Of a stretch of DNA of 64,000 nucleotides, positions 33,609 through 43,230 are shown piece by piece. A program made the translations under genes and the position numbers. The DNA lies in assembly GCF_003368325.1 (NCBI RefSeq), contig NZ_CP031467.1:372001-436000 (forward strand), written 5' to 3'. The stretch comes from Paraburkholderia caffeinilytica (GTDB lineage: Bacteria; Pseudomonadota; Gammaproteobacteria; Burkholderiales; Burkholderiaceae). The notes below the pieces were generated by a model, which saw only the letters and a program-made list of their open reading frames with translations, had not been told where the DNA came from and ran no database searches. Position 1 is the stretch's first letter, and each line of letters opens with the position of its first letter.

Positions 33609-35132
33609 CTAGCGCGCAGGCGAAGGTTCAACTGGCGTGTGCACCAGCTCTAGCTCGATATCCCGCGCAGGCGTATGTCCAACCGCTGTGCGTGTCCGGC
33701 GATCCCGTTCCGACGGCGCTTTCGGATCGAAGACCTTCGGCCGCGGCACGGGAATGCCCTCGCGACTAAACGCATCGAGCAACGCTTCCGCACGCCGTTG
33801 CACACGCTCGATCGAGCGCGCGCTGAATCCCTGCTCCCGCATCGCGCCGACGAGCACGGCCAGGTGCAACACCTTGTCCTCATCGGAGACGCCCGGGCGT
33901 CGCGACTCCTGGCCGCTTTCGCGTGCATTCGTGCCCGCAGGTGTCGCGTTTGCTCCCGCTACGCGTTTTGGTTCTGATACAGATTGCGTTGCCGTACGCT
34001 CTCGTCGCGTCACATCTACCTGCCAGGTGTTCCGGTGCACATCGCGCTCATCTTCACCGATCACCACGCCGTGCTCGTCCAGGACCGGTATCTTGACGGT
34101 GACGAGCCGTCGCCCCAGGTTTTCAAGTGCGACCTGCTGCCCGGGCTGCGCGCCGGATTCCCGCACTGCACGCTCGAGATCCACGCCCCAAACCACTTGA
34201 TCCGCACCTGTCGCATCGCGGAACACGACGTAGTACGACTCGCTGCGCGCAGGATTATTCTGGTACGGCGCACCGCCGTGCTCGCGCAGCTCGCCGGTAT
34301 ATCGCCTCTGGGTGTCGGGCTCGTCGCCTGCTGCCGGCTGTCGCTTCGCGTCAAGCGGCCCACCCCGCTGAGCATCACGTCGCAGGGCTGCAGATGCGGC
34401 GCCATCCGCCAGATTCGGCGGCCCGGCGGCTGGCGCGGGGGCAGACGTTGCACGACTGCGCTCTGCTACGTCTATCGGCGGACCGGCTGCATGCAACGAC
34501 GCATCTGCTTCGATCCGATTGTTCAGACGGCCCTGTCGCGCATTGGCCAGACGCGCCAGATCGGCGGCCTTTGGCTCATACCCGCTGACCTCGATGCCCA
34601 ACAACGATCCCTGCAGCCACACCTCGCCGCGGAACGCCTCGTGACCGGACACGCGAATACGGCGCCACGATTTCGCCGCCACCATGTCGACCATCGACTC
34701 CACCACGTCCGGCCGGTTATGTTCAGTGACGAGGTACGGTCCGATGTCCTCGAACGCGAGCTGATATGGCGCATCTTTCAGGAAGTACTGGTTCCCGGCC
34801 CGCAGGTAGCGTTTGCGTACGCGCTCCGGCACCTGATCAAGCGGCACGCGAACGGCATCGGCGCCTTCCCTCTCCGTTGAAGCGTCGCCGACTGGGCGGG
34901 AGACAGACTGACGGACCGCACCGGCATCGTCCCGTGTGGCCTGATCACGCAGACGCGCACGCGCCGCGTCAAACTCACTTCGGCGCCGGGCCGACACGGC
35001 ATCCAGAGCGGCCTCGTCGAGGCGACTGGTATCGCCATCAATTTTCGGGGGTTTAATTGATGGCGGACGCCCGGGAATATCCTGCTCGATCAGATTGATG
35101 ACCGGCTCGGCAGGCGACGGGGTTTCAGACAT
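33609..35132 (-). CDS. LPD7-domain conjugation protein
   Basis: The product of 507 aa is hydrophilic. Residues about 95-200 match the LPD7 type of polyvalent-protein domain (RKRYLRAGNQYFL, then GPYLVTEHNRPDVVESMVDMV and SWRRIRVSGHEAFR). A second domain near 290-375 contains SYYVVFRDATGADQVVWGVDLE, a module seen in other mating proteins (quoted parts: YYVVFRDATG, VVWGVDLERAV). The linkers are rich in R, A and E and look disordered. LPD7 proteins are frequently encoded with relaxases and may be transferred or bind the nicked strand. The exact role is unknown. Confidence 0.65.
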   Translation of the reverse strand: MSETPSPAEPVINLIEQDIPGRPPSIKPPKIDGDTSRLDEAALDAVSARRRSEFDAARARLRDQATRDDAGAVRQSVSRPVGDASTEREGADAVRVPLDQVPERVRKRYLRAGNQYFLKDAPYQLAFEDIGPYLVTEHNRPDVVESMVDMVAAKSWRRIRVSGHEAFRGEVWLQGSLLGIEVSGYEPKAADLARLANARQGRLNNRIEADASLHAAGPPIDVAERSRATSAPAPAAGPPNLADGAASAALRRDAQRGGPLDAKRQPAAGDEPDTQRRYTGELREHGGAPYQNNPARSESYYVVFRDATGADQVVWGVDLERAVRESGAQPGQQVALENLGRRLVTVKIPVLDEHGVVIGEDERDVHRNTWQVDVTRRERTATQSVSEPKRVAGANATPAGTNARESGQESRRPGVSDEDKVLHLAVLVGAMREQGFSARSIERVQRRAEALLDAFSREGIPVPRPKVFDPKAPSERDRRTRTAVGHTPARDIELELVHTPVEPSPAR

Positions 35133-35183
35133 GGTGGAGCTCCTTTCTGATCGGTCATGCTGTCAAGCGATGCATGCTTTGGT

Positions 35184-37034
35184 CTAGCGATCCGGCCCAG
35201 GCGGATCCTGCGATGCCGACCGCTCCTTCGACTGATCGAGCGCCGCTGTACGCGCTTCGCGTATCCGGGCCCACGAGCGTGCCTGTAACTGATCGAGCAT
35301 CCCCTCGAGATTCGGACTGAAATTCAGTTCCCGGGCAGACTTCTTGAGCGAACCGACCGTGCGGTCGAGTAGGTCACGCGCGCGATCCCACGGGTAAACC
35401 TTGGGCCGATCACCCTCGTAGCCGACCTGAAGTTCCGATCCATTGAGCCGGGCGTTCTCGTCCATCCATCGCAGCCGCTCCGAGACGAATTCCATCTGCG
35501 TCTTCGGATGGAAAACAACGCTGCGCGTCGCCACCTCCTGGATCAGGTAGTGCTCGGTGTTGAACACTTCGCCACGATACGGTCCACCGTTTTCCCGTGG
35601 TGTGCCCATGCGGAGCGGTGAACCGAACCGATGTTCGGCCAGTGCCCTGACCTCGTCAGGCACGTCCGCTACAGCGAACAATAGTTCGCCAACTGGCGGA
35701 CGCGTTGGTGCGAAGCGCCTCGGCTCAGCGGCCGGCGTACCACCCGCAGGGACAGCCGCAGACTGCTCACGCGTCGGTTGTGCCTCCACCGACGCCGTCG
35801 GCTCAGGTACTTCCGACGGAGTGGTCGGCTTCGATGCGTCGCGCTTCGACGTGCGGCGACGCGGTGTGTCGTCCCCGGCATTGACAAGTTTTTCCTTCAC
35901 GTTGCCCATCATGTCCTCCATCGGTTCGACCAACTCCGTGCCGGTTGCCAACCCCGCCGGCAGCCCGACACGCTCAACGACCGGCATGACATCGCGACCC
36001 ACGATTTCGCGCAGACGGTCGCTTACACTATCGAACCCGGTCAGCACCGCCATGTCGTTGAAATCGGTTGGAGTCTTGTCGTCGATGCGCGCGTCGGCGG
36101 CGAATACGGGCAAGACCATGCGCCCGCGGGATACGTCTGCAGCCTGTCGGGCCTTGGTCTCGCCCAGCCCCAGTTCGCCCAGCACAACGATGTCCGCGTC
36201 CGGGAACCGCTCACGAACAGATTCCGCGACCAACGGCAGATTGCCGCTCGACAGTGCAGCCAGTGCCACCCAGCCCGTTGCGCTGTACGCCGAGAGCATC
36301 GTGGCCATGCCCTCACCGATCAGGATCGGCGTTGCATGCCCGCCTGCACCGGGCGCAGGTCCGACGATCCAGTACCCCCCTTTCTTGACGCCCCAGGCCA
36401 GCGACGACTTGTTGCCCACTTCGTCGATCAACTCCAGCGTTGAGACGGCACGATCGATCCAGACCGGCACAATCAGCACGCGCCCGGAAAGCGGTCGCTC
36501 TTCGCTCGCTGGTGCGTAACCTAGCAACGCACGCAGTTCTGGCGCTTCCAGTTCGCGCAGTGTCTGTACGGGATCGAGAGCCTTGCGCACGAGATAAGGA
36601 TGTTCCGGACCAACAGGTCGTGCCCATTGCCAGATTTCCTCTGCCTCACGGGCCGCAGCGGCATGCCGTGCCTGCTGGCGTGCCGCTTCCCGCGCGCGAC
36701 GTTCAAGCACATCGGGACCCGGTACGAGCGCCGTTGCCATCTGGTCCGGGTAGTGCCCACGTCTCAGGTCAAAGCCATGCTGTCGCGCGAGCCAGAAGAG
36801 CGATGCGAGCGTCTTGCCGCCTGATTCCTTCACCGAGCGCCAGGTCGTGCGGGCCGCCCGCTCGTCGTAGTTGCCGGCCGTGCGACTCCACTCGTTCCAG
36901 ATATCGAAGCCAGCGTCGCCCAGACCGTGCTTCAGTGCAAACGCCATATCGACCCACGTGCCGTAGTCCTCTGCCGGAATCACGGCAAGGGCGGCCCGTA
37001 CGCGCGAGGTCTCATCCACTTGGGGCATACTCAT
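35184..37034 (-). CDS. Plasmid primase, PriCT-2 and TOPRIM-like domains
   Basis: This protein of 616 aa starts with a PriCT-2-like domain (VRAALAVIPAEDYGTWVDMA near residues 12-31, then WRSVKESGGKTLASLFWLAR near 64-83). A TOPRIM-like core follows (LIGEGMATMLSA near 236-247 with the expected Glu, then IVVLGELG). Its C-terminal 120 residues form a separate domain (VFHPKTQMEF, LRWMDENARLNG). Primases such as IncP TraC make primers on the transferred strand in the recipient. The start overlaps the VirD4 gene as ATGA. The gene lies between the coupling protein and the relaxase group. Confidence 0.72.
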   Translation of the reverse strand: MSMPQVDETSRVRAALAVIPAEDYGTWVDMAFALKHGLGDAGFDIWNEWSRTAGNYDERAARTTWRSVKESGGKTLASLFWLARQHGFDLRRGHYPDQMATALVPGPDVLERRAREAARQQARHAAAAREAEEIWQWARPVGPEHPYLVRKALDPVQTLRELEAPELRALLGYAPASEERPLSGRVLIVPVWIDRAVSTLELIDEVGNKSSLAWGVKKGGYWIVGPAPGAGGHATPILIGEGMATMLSAYSATGWVALAALSSGNLPLVAESVRERFPDADIVVLGELGLGETKARQAADVSRGRMVLPVFAADARIDDKTPTDFNDMAVLTGFDSVSDRLREIVGRDVMPVVERVGLPAGLATGTELVEPMEDMMGNVKEKLVNAGDDTPRRRTSKRDASKPTTPSEVPEPTASVEAQPTREQSAAVPAGGTPAAEPRRFAPTRPPVGELLFAVADVPDEVRALAEHRFGSPLRMGTPRENGGPYRGEVFNTEHYLIQEVATRSVVFHPKTQMEFVSERLRWMDENARLNGSELQVGYEGDRPKVYPWDRARDLLDRTVGSLKKSARELNFSPNLEGMLDQLQARSWARIREARTAALDQSKERSASQDPPGPDR

Positions 37035-38767
37035 CGCCGGGCTCCTTCAATCGATGCCGTGTTCGTCCCGGGACGTCTCGCCTGATCGCGCCCGGCTCGC
37101 GCGGACTTGGGCGGCGCCAGCTCTGCGACGTCGAGGTCCGCGACCGACAACCGGCGCGTTGCCTGCCCGATACGCTTCGCCGGAACGCCCAGCAGCATGA
37201 AGTGCCGTTCAACGTAGCTCGCGACCTCGTCCTCACTGAGGTCGGCAAGCCGCGGCGGCAGATCGCGCGGGTCCCACGCCTGTAGCACCTCCAGATACTC
37301 GGCCGACAGATGAAGGAAACCTGCACCGTCCGGATCGATCTCGTCAGACCGGACTTCGCGCACACGTCGTTCGATCTGGGCAGTGAAGCGGGCCAGGTCC
37401 ATGGCCGGCACCGGTGGTGCACTGGAGACCCGCGAAGCGAAAACCGGATCGCGCCAGTAGCAGATCCGGTCGGCAAGGATCGGCTTCGTGTTCTCCAGCA
37501 CAATGATTTCCTTGTCGCGCCCTAGCTCCTTGAGCTCCTGCGGCAACAGCAGAGGGCGACGCTGCTCGGACACGCTTTCGCTCGATCCACCGCCGCCGCC
37601 GAACATCGCGCTCGGGCGGCTGATGCTGCGCGACTGGTCCGTGAAGGTGCCGAGCATCTCGGAGTAGTCGTTCGCATCTTTCTGCTCACGCGGCGCGTAG
37701 AGGATCTGCATCGCGTGGTTGGTGAGGAAGGTACGTGCATCGGCCCGGCCATAGACCGACTCGAGCTGCGCGATCGACTGCACGACAGAGAGCAGACGCA
37801 GGTTGTAGCCCGCCATGTAGGCCACGGCGCGCGCGATGATATGGATCTTGCCGATTGCGGTCATCTCGTCGAGCAGCAGCAGGCATTGGAACCGCAGGGT
37901 TGGATCCGACTCCGGCAACTGTTTTGTGTTCAGGTTGACGAGCTGCGAGAACACAAGATTCACGAGCAGTGCCGCTTCGGACAGGTGATCCGGCGTGACT
38001 CCGATATAGACCGACATGCGACGCCGACGCACGTCGCGCAGGTCAAAATCGTTGGCGCTCGTTGCCGCATCGACGATGGGATTCGCCCAGATCGTGAGCG
38101 CTGCGTGGAACGTGGCGAGAATGCTCGCCAGCACCTTGTCGTCGTTTGACAGGAATCGGTTCAGGGCATCGACGCACGCACCGCTCAGCAGAGCGCGATG
38201 CTGGACGAGTGCGCGCTGCAGGTATGCCTTGACCGGCATGCCGTGGCCCGACGACTGCCGTAGCACCTCGCCCATCGTGACGGGATAGTCGGGAATGGAT
38301 TCGCCCCTGCCCGTGCGCCGCGCGTCACGCCACTCACTGAGCAGCAGGACGATGCCGAGAAACAGGTTGCGTGCCTGGTCCTTCCAGAAGTCGTCGTGGC
38401 CACCTGGCGGATACAGGGCGTAGCCGATCGCCAGAATGTCGCCGACGCGAAACAGGCCATCCGAAATGGCCGACAGCGGGTTGAACCGGTGCGTGCGGCC
38501 ATCTTCCGCGAACGGGTCGAAGAGATAAACCTCCTGCCCGTGCGCGCGCCGGAATCCTGCCGTGATCGCAAAGTTCTCGCGCTTGATGTCGAGCACCACA
38601 ACCGAATCGGTATAACTCAACAGGTTCGGGATCACGATGCTGACGCCCTTGCCCGAGCGCGCGGGCGCCGCGAGCAGCACGAACTGCTGTCCAGCAAAGC
38701 GCAGATAGCGCCCTCGCCAGATCCCGACGACGATGGGCGGCGCATCGATCAGTGTCCGCGCATTCAT
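37031..38767 (-). CDS. virD4: VirD4/TraG coupling ATPase, motor part of a split protein
   Basis: The product of 578 aa holds the cytosolic motor of a type IV coupling protein: GRYLRFAGQQFVLLAAP, Walker A APARSGKG (about residues 30-37), DIKRENF near 60, Walker B LLLLDEMTAIGK (about 293-304) and QSIAQLESVYG (about 327-337). It energises DNA and relaxase delivery to the T4SS. It lacks the N-terminal membrane segment; that part is encoded by the preceding overlapping gene (38764-39165). The ATG overlaps that gene's stop by ATGA. Confidence 0.88.
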   Translation of the reverse strand: MNARTLIDAPPIVVGIWRGRYLRFAGQQFVLLAAPARSGKGVSIVIPNLLSYTDSVVVLDIKRENFAITAGFRRAHGQEVYLFDPFAEDGRTHRFNPLSAISDGLFRVGDILAIGYALYPPGGHDDFWKDQARNLFLGIVLLLSEWRDARRTGRGESIPDYPVTMGEVLRQSSGHGMPVKAYLQRALVQHRALLSGACVDALNRFLSNDDKVLASILATFHAALTIWANPIVDAATSANDFDLRDVRRRRMSVYIGVTPDHLSEAALLVNLVFSQLVNLNTKQLPESDPTLRFQCLLLLDEMTAIGKIHIIARAVAYMAGYNLRLLSVVQSIAQLESVYGRADARTFLTNHAMQILYAPREQKDANDYSEMLGTFTDQSRSISRPSAMFGGGGGSSESVSEQRRPLLLPQELKELGRDKEIIVLENTKPILADRICYWRDPVFASRVSSAPPVPAMDLARFTAQIERRVREVRSDEIDPDGAGFLHLSAEYLEVLQAWDPRDLPPRLADLSEDEVASYVERHFMLLGVPAKRIGQATRRLSVADLDVAELAPPKSARAGRDQARRPGTNTASIEGARR

Positions 38768-39165
38768 AGCAACCCCGCCGCGCGGATTTCCGCTTCGCTC
38801 GCGAACCGGGCATTGCCGTAGAGACGCCGCCGTCCTGTCCGCTCCCAGATCGAATACAGCGCCATCGCCGGGCTACCCACAGCGACCAGCACGCCAAGCA
38901 AGGCCGCGCCCGCGAGACGCCGACCGCCGTTCGGCATCAGGCCGTCATGCCAGGCCAGCAGTGCATTGGGCCAACCCCATAGTCCTGCATGGAACGGGTT
39001 CAGCCGCAGGCTCGTGTACAGGAAAAATGATGCAACCCACGACGAGGCCAGCAGAGCCCCGGAGACAATCGCCAGAACTGCGACCGTGACCAGGGCGGCA
39101 CGCACATGATGTGCTGCCTGATCAGCGGTGTTGGAAGGAATTGAGGATCGACGGTTCGTATCCAT
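38764..39165 (-). CDS. Membrane-anchor part of the split VirD4/TraG protein
   Basis: The product of 133 aa has two transmembrane segments (about residues 24-47 and 78-97). It ends in RRRLYGNARFASEAEIRAAGLL (split: RRRLYGNARFAS, EAEIRAAGLL), the sequence that in full-length VirD4 proteins leads directly into the GRYLRF block. Here a stop codon intervenes, and the motor gene restarts at an overlapping ATGA. I read the two genes as halves of one coupling protein. The start at ATG 39165 is preferred over the longer open frame that overlaps virB11. Confidence 0.72.
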   Translation of the reverse strand: MDTNRRSSIPSNTADQAAHHVRAALVTVAVLAIVSGALLASSWVASFFLYTSLRLNPFHAGLWGWPNALLAWHDGLMPNGGRRLAGAALLGVLVAVGSPAMALYSIWERTGRRRLYGNARFASEAEIRAAGLL

Positions 39166-39172
39166 GCCGGCC

Positions 39173-40291
39173 TCACGAAAGCGTCGTGCGCGCCTTGCGC
39201 ACCGGATCAAACCAGACTTCCTTCATGCCCCAGCGCTTGCCGACCTGTTTGCCCGCCTCGTCGTAGAGCGGATATGCCTCCATGTGCGCGACCACGTCGA
39301 TAGTCAAGGTGAGCAGGCGCTTGAGCGCCGTATCGTCATAGGCGGCAGCCTCGGGGTGCTCCTTGGCCATCAGTGCAAAGCGCTCGATCGCGACCGTCGC
39401 GCTCGACGCGTGATAGCTCGTGATCGATCCGGCATGCCCCGTCGTCAGCAGCTTCAGGAAGTCATACGCTTCGGCGCCGCGCAGCTCAGCAAGCAGCACG
39501 CGATCCGGGCGCATGCGCATCGTGCTCGCGATCAGGTCGGCCGGCGTCACGCGTGCCTGGCCATGACCGCCCTTGCTGTACAGCAGATGGACGCAGTTCT
39601 CGATATGCCGGATGAAGAGTTCCCGGACATCCTCGATCGTTACGATCCGCTCGGTCGGCGGAATCGAGCGGCAGAGCGACTTCATGAAACTGGTCTTGCC
39701 CGAGCCTGTATTGCCGACGACCACGATGTTCAGGCTCTCGGTGACGGCCAGTTCGAAGAAAGCGCACCAGTCCCGCTCTTCGAGGCACTGCACGAGCTTC
39801 CGGTCTGTCGGGCGCAGCGTCGGCAACACCGTGTCCAGCCCATCCGGGCGGTGCCAGACGGTGTCGTCGAACAGCCCTTCGTCGCGATATACGTCGAGGC
39901 TCTTTTCGCGCGCGGAAGGCCGGCGGATCGTCACCGAGACGGTGCGCGGCGGCACAACGGGCGGTACCACGATCTGGATACGTGCATCTCCGGGCAGCAA
40001 CGCGGAGAGCACCGGATGCTGCGCCGATACCTCCTGGTTCGTCAGCGTTGCGACAGCGACCGCGAACGACATCAACCGCTCGTAATCGAGATCGGCGTAG
40101 TCGTGACCGTGCCAGCCGAGATGGGTTTCAGTCAGCACGCGCTGCGGCCGGTTGATGACCAGTTCAGTCACGTCGGCATCGTCGAGCAGCGCCGCAAACG
40201 GCCGCATCAACTCGCGTACCGATGCGTCCTCGGGAAGCCGCGCGAGCACGGCATCGGCGGATCGATCCAGTATGTCAGCATGGGCGATCAT
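39173..40291 (-). CDS. virB11: VirB11-family T4SS ATPase
   Basis: This traffic ATPase of 372 aa has Walker A GNTGSGKTS (about residues 189-197), the Asp-box ERIVTIEDVREL (about 207-218), Walker B-like VLLAELRGAEAYDFL (about 262-276) and the His-box GHAGSITSYHASS (about 284-296). VirB11 hexamers sit at the inner membrane base and switch the machine between pilus building and substrate transfer. It overlaps virB10 by 4 bases. Confidence 0.92.
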   Translation of the reverse strand: MIAHADILDRSADAVLARLPEDASVRELMRPFAALLDDADVTELVINRPQRVLTETHLGWHGHDYADLDYERLMSFAVAVATLTNQEVSAQHPVLSALLPGDARIQIVVPPVVPPRTVSVTIRRPSAREKSLDVYRDEGLFDDTVWHRPDGLDTVLPTLRPTDRKLVQCLEERDWCAFFELAVTESLNIVVVGNTGSGKTSFMKSLCRSIPPTERIVTIEDVRELFIRHIENCVHLLYSKGGHGQARVTPADLIASTMRMRPDRVLLAELRGAEAYDFLKLLTTGHAGSITSYHASSATVAIERFALMAKEHPEAAAYDDTALKRLLTLTIDVVAHMEAYPLYDEAGKQVGKRWGMKEVWFDPVRKARTTLS

Positions 40292-41523
40292 GGCGCACGC
40301 TCCGGCTGAAGCGCATAGACCGTCCCGAAATCCAGATCGCGCGCAACGACAATGGTAAATTCGGCGCCCTGGTTCTGCGTCAGCGTCGGCGGAATATTGA
40401 TCGTGCTGTTGAGCACCCGCGTCGCCATGTCGTTGCCCTGCTGCTGTGTGTTCTCGTAGACGACGGACCCATTGCTGTTACCACCGCGTGTGGCCAGATA
40501 GCCGATCGCGTCCTGGGTGATGCCCAGCATCATCGCAGCGCCGATGCGCTGCCCCCAGTGGTTGTCGACGTAGCCGTCAATCCCCATGCGGCCGAGTGCG
40601 TCGGCCGCTGGCGCGTCGATCTCGACGGTCACACCGTGGGGCGTCTCGATGCGGGCCGCAAGAATGAAGGTCCGTTTCTGTCCGGGTGACAGGTTCGAGC
40701 GATACTGGCTGTTGATCTGTGAACCGCGCTCGATCAGCACGACCCGCCCGTCATCGGAATAAACGTTCTTCGTTACCGTGCAGGTCGACAGCCCCGCTTC
40801 CGTCGAATCGAACGCGGTGTCGCCTGCGCAATCGATCTTCGCGCCCTCCGCGAGAACCAGGCTGCGATCGCCAAGTACACCAGCACGCGCCCGCGGCGTG
40901 GCGGTCGGGGTCAACGCCTGGGCAAGTGCACCAATCCCGCCCTGGCCCGAGGTTGTCAACGGCTGGCCGGGCGCCGCCACTGGCGAGGCCACTTCGGCGC
41001 CCCCAGCAACACCCTCCGCAGCGAGCATGCCAGTCAGGCCTCCACCCTGACCACTCGCCCCAGTTGCGGCACCGTTCGCGAGTAACGGCGCATCGTAGTA
41101 ACTGCGGGCCGGTGCCGCGCGCTGAACCGCAACAGGAGGGCGAGCAATGACCGGCACCGAGACCGCGGCAGGTGCACTTGCCGCGATGGGTGTCGACGCC
41201 GCGCTTGCGGCCACTGGCGCGTCCCTGAAAACACGCCCCTGAGTCGCCGTGCCCTCGACCGCGTCGCGATGCGCTTTCGCTTCCGCGTCGTGGCGTGCGA
41301 GGAACGTGTGAACCGTCCAGACCGCACCGGCGCCGGCCACCAGGACGACGACAAGCGGTGTCAACCACCAGGCGCGCGGTCGTCTGCCCCCGTACTGCCC
41401 GAGTGTCGGCATGCCTCGGTCGACCTGCGCTCCGGACTCGTCGACAGCACTGCGGTCAGATCCGGTCGGATGCTGGCCGGACGGGTAATCCGGTTCAATC
41501 GTGTTGCGGATATCGTCACTCAT
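40288..41523 (-). CDS. virB10: VirB10 T4SS core-complex protein
   Basis: The product of 411 aa has a short cytoplasmic N-terminus, one transmembrane helix (about 52-74), a long Ala/Pro-rich periplasmic linker, and the conserved C-terminal TrbI/VirB10 domain (KIDCAGDTAFDSTEAGLSTC split as KIDCAGDTAF and LSTCTVTKNVYSDDG, about 225-265; RTFILAARIETPHGV near 287; AMMLGITQDAIGY near 325). It spans both membranes and senses ATPase energy. The start overlaps the end of virB9 by 8 bases. Confidence 0.9.
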   Translation of the reverse strand: MSDDIRNTIEPDYPSGQHPTGSDRSAVDESGAQVDRGMPTLGQYGGRRPRAWWLTPLVVVLVAGAGAVWTVHTFLARHDAEAKAHRDAVEGTATQGRVFRDAPVAASAASTPIAASAPAAVSVPVIARPPVAVQRAAPARSYYDAPLLANGAATGASGQGGGLTGMLAAEGVAGGAEVASPVAAPGQPLTTSGQGGIGALAQALTPTATPRARAGVLGDRSLVLAEGAKIDCAGDTAFDSTEAGLSTCTVTKNVYSDDGRVVLIERGSQINSQYRSNLSPGQKRTFILAARIETPHGVTVEIDAPAADALGRMGIDGYVDNHWGQRIGAAMMLGITQDAIGYLATRGGNSNGSVVYENTQQQGNDMATRVLNSTINIPPTLTQNQGAEFTIVVARDLDFGTVYALQPERAP

Positions 41524-42346
41524 GATCCTGACTCCGCAAAACACGCTTCACACCGTTGACCGTCGTGCCGTCACGGGGCGGCACGCCGTCCATGTCGTAT
41601 GCGTCGTTCCAGATGCCGACAACCTCTTCGCCGAGCCGCAAGACGAAGCGCTTCGCCACCTCGTGAACGACAATCGTGTCGTTCTCCATGTGTTTGTCGA
41701 CCACGCTTTCCGTGCCGTCATCCGCTACCCGGAAAATCGCCGGGATGCGCCGGTTGGCTGGAATGCGGATCCCGGTGAAGCGCCCGTCGTCCCACGCTGC
41801 GGTCGGTGCGATGTCGTCCGAATGCGGCATGACCTGCATCGAGTACCGGGTGTTACGCACCACGGACGTCTGGGCAAGGCGTTGCGTCACCAGCGCCGCA
41901 TCGGCTTCAGCATGGGTTTGGGCATTGACCTCATCCGGGTAGACGAACGTCACCCGATACATCTCTTCGTCGTTGCCGAATTTCGCCTTCAGGGGCAGCA
42001 CCACCAGGTCTAAGCTGTAGCTGCGTTTATCCGTACGGATCTCGAGGTTCGAGTTGTGCGCGGCAAGTTGCGGTTTGAGATACACATCGTGATCGCCCTT
42101 GTTGGCTACCACCTGCCAGCCATCGCGGTCACCGGGTGCCACCACCTCGATCCGCTCACGCGGATCAAGCGCAATGTGGGTCGCGAAGCCACGCTGCGCC
42201 TCGATGCGCACGACAGCGTCGGACGCATACACGATCTGCCGCACCCGCGAGTCATCGGACCAGCCCGGCACGGTCCAGGCACGGGCGACCGGACTTGCTA
42301 TCAATACAAACACAAGGCAGAGCACCGAAGAAGTGAGCGTTCTCAT
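41516..42346 (-). CDS. virB9: VirB9 T4SS outer-membrane core protein
   Basis: The product of 276 aa has a signal peptide (about 1-23, ending in ARA) and the VirB9/CagX domains: DAVVRIEAQRGFATHIAL (about 44-61) near the start and TRYSMQVMPHSDDIAPTAAWDDGRFTGIRI (quoted parts TRYSMQV, AWDDGRFTGIRI) in the C-terminal half. With VirB7 and VirB10 it forms the outer-membrane ring. It overlaps virB8 by 4 bases. Confidence 0.9.
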   Translation of the reverse strand: MRTLTSSVLCLVFVLIASPVARAWTVPGWSDDSRVRQIVYASDAVVRIEAQRGFATHIALDPRERIEVVAPGDRDGWQVVANKGDHDVYLKPQLAAHNSNLEIRTDKRSYSLDLVVLPLKAKFGNDEEMYRVTFVYPDEVNAQTHAEADAALVTQRLAQTSVVRNTRYSMQVMPHSDDIAPTAAWDDGRFTGIRIPANRRIPAIFRVADDGTESVVDKHMENDTIVVHEVAKRFVLRLGEEVVGIWNDAYDMDGVPPRDGTTVNGVKRVLRSQDHE

Positions 42347-43047
42347 GGCGCACCTCCCGCGCTGGCGGATGAAGCCGGCGGTGTATATTCGGGATCGCGG
42401 CTGTAAGCCGTCACCTTGAAGCCGAACGGATTCGCGACGGCCACGCTCTCGCGCGTGAAAACCGGCGGCCGGTAGGCGTAGGCCAACGTAACGACGAACC
42501 GCTGCGTCGGCTCGGCGTTCCCCTGACCGTTTATGAACGTCGTACGCTCGATATGCACGACCGCGTGTCCTGGTTCATCGGGCGGCAGCGTCGTCGAGAG
42601 AATCCGCACGCGTCGTTCCGTGTTCGGGCCGAGCTGCCGGTCCAGCGCATCCGGACCGCTGTAGATGCCACGGTAATCGCGCGCGACCACGTCATCGCTC
42701 ATGGCGAGCACGCTGTCGTAGTCCATCTGCAGCAGCCCCCAGTCATAGCGTTCACGCTCACGCACATACGCTTCAACCCAATGCTTGTCCTGGATTTCCT
42801 TCGTGTGCACGTGACGCGCATCGAGCACATCGATCACCTGCGATTCACCCGTCAGACGATCGACCTCGATCGGCAACGGCACCACCCGGTAGAACGGCAC
42901 CATGACGGCCAGTGCCATCACGCTGAGCACGGCCACACCGACCGCCCCGTAGGCCACGTGCCACGCCCGTCGCTCGGACCGCTCCTGCAGGTGCGTCAGC
43001 GATGCCTCGATGTCGAGCACGCGTCCATAGTCGTTGCCCGTGCTCAT
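42343..43047 (-). CDS. virB8: VirB8 T4SS inner-membrane assembly factor
   Basis: The product of 234 aa has a cytoplasmic N-terminus with a single membrane helix (about 29-53), followed by the VirB8 periplasmic fold: HWVEAYVRERERYDWGLLQMD (parts WVEAYVRERE, YDWGLLQMD, about 88-110), VARDYRGIYSGPD near 123 and VTLAYAYRPP near 188. It scaffolds the core complex. It overlaps the virB7 stop by ATGA. Confidence 0.9.
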   Translation of the reverse strand: MSTGNDYGRVLDIEASLTHLQERSERRAWHVAYGAVGVAVLSVMALAVMVPFYRVVPLPIEVDRLTGESQVIDVLDARHVHTKEIQDKHWVEAYVRERERYDWGLLQMDYDSVLAMSDDVVARDYRGIYSGPDALDRQLGPNTERRVRILSTTLPPDEPGHAVVHIERTTFINGQGNAEPTQRFVVTLAYAYRPPVFTRESVAVANPFGFKVTAYSRDPEYTPPASSASAGGAP

Positions 43048-43220
43048 GATCCCGCCCCCACCGTCGACGCAGCAGATGGCAGTACTGGAACGGGAAGCCC
43101 TCGGTTGATCGGCACGCGATGCGAGCCATCCGGCAGAACGGGTTTAGGTGGACCCGACGAGCACCCGCTAATAAGGATGACGAAATTTAATAGAAACAAT
43201 CCAATCAGAAGTTTATTCAT
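43044..43220 (-). CDS. virB7: VirB7-like lipoprotein
   Basis: This small gene of 58 aa reads MNKLLIGLFLL at its start and has the lipobox LISGC (Cys20). The short mature part is Pro-rich. It lies exactly where VirB7 is expected, between virB5 and virB8, and its TGA overlaps the virB8 ATG. Size, lipobox and place identify it as the T4SS outer-membrane lipoprotein that stabilises VirB9. It uses more A/T-rich codons in its signal segment than its neighbours. Confidence 0.8.
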   Translation of the reverse strand: MNKLLIGLFLLNFVILISGCSSGPPKPVLPDGSHRVPINRGLPVPVLPSAASTVGAGS

Positions 43221-43230
43221 GATCGCCCCC

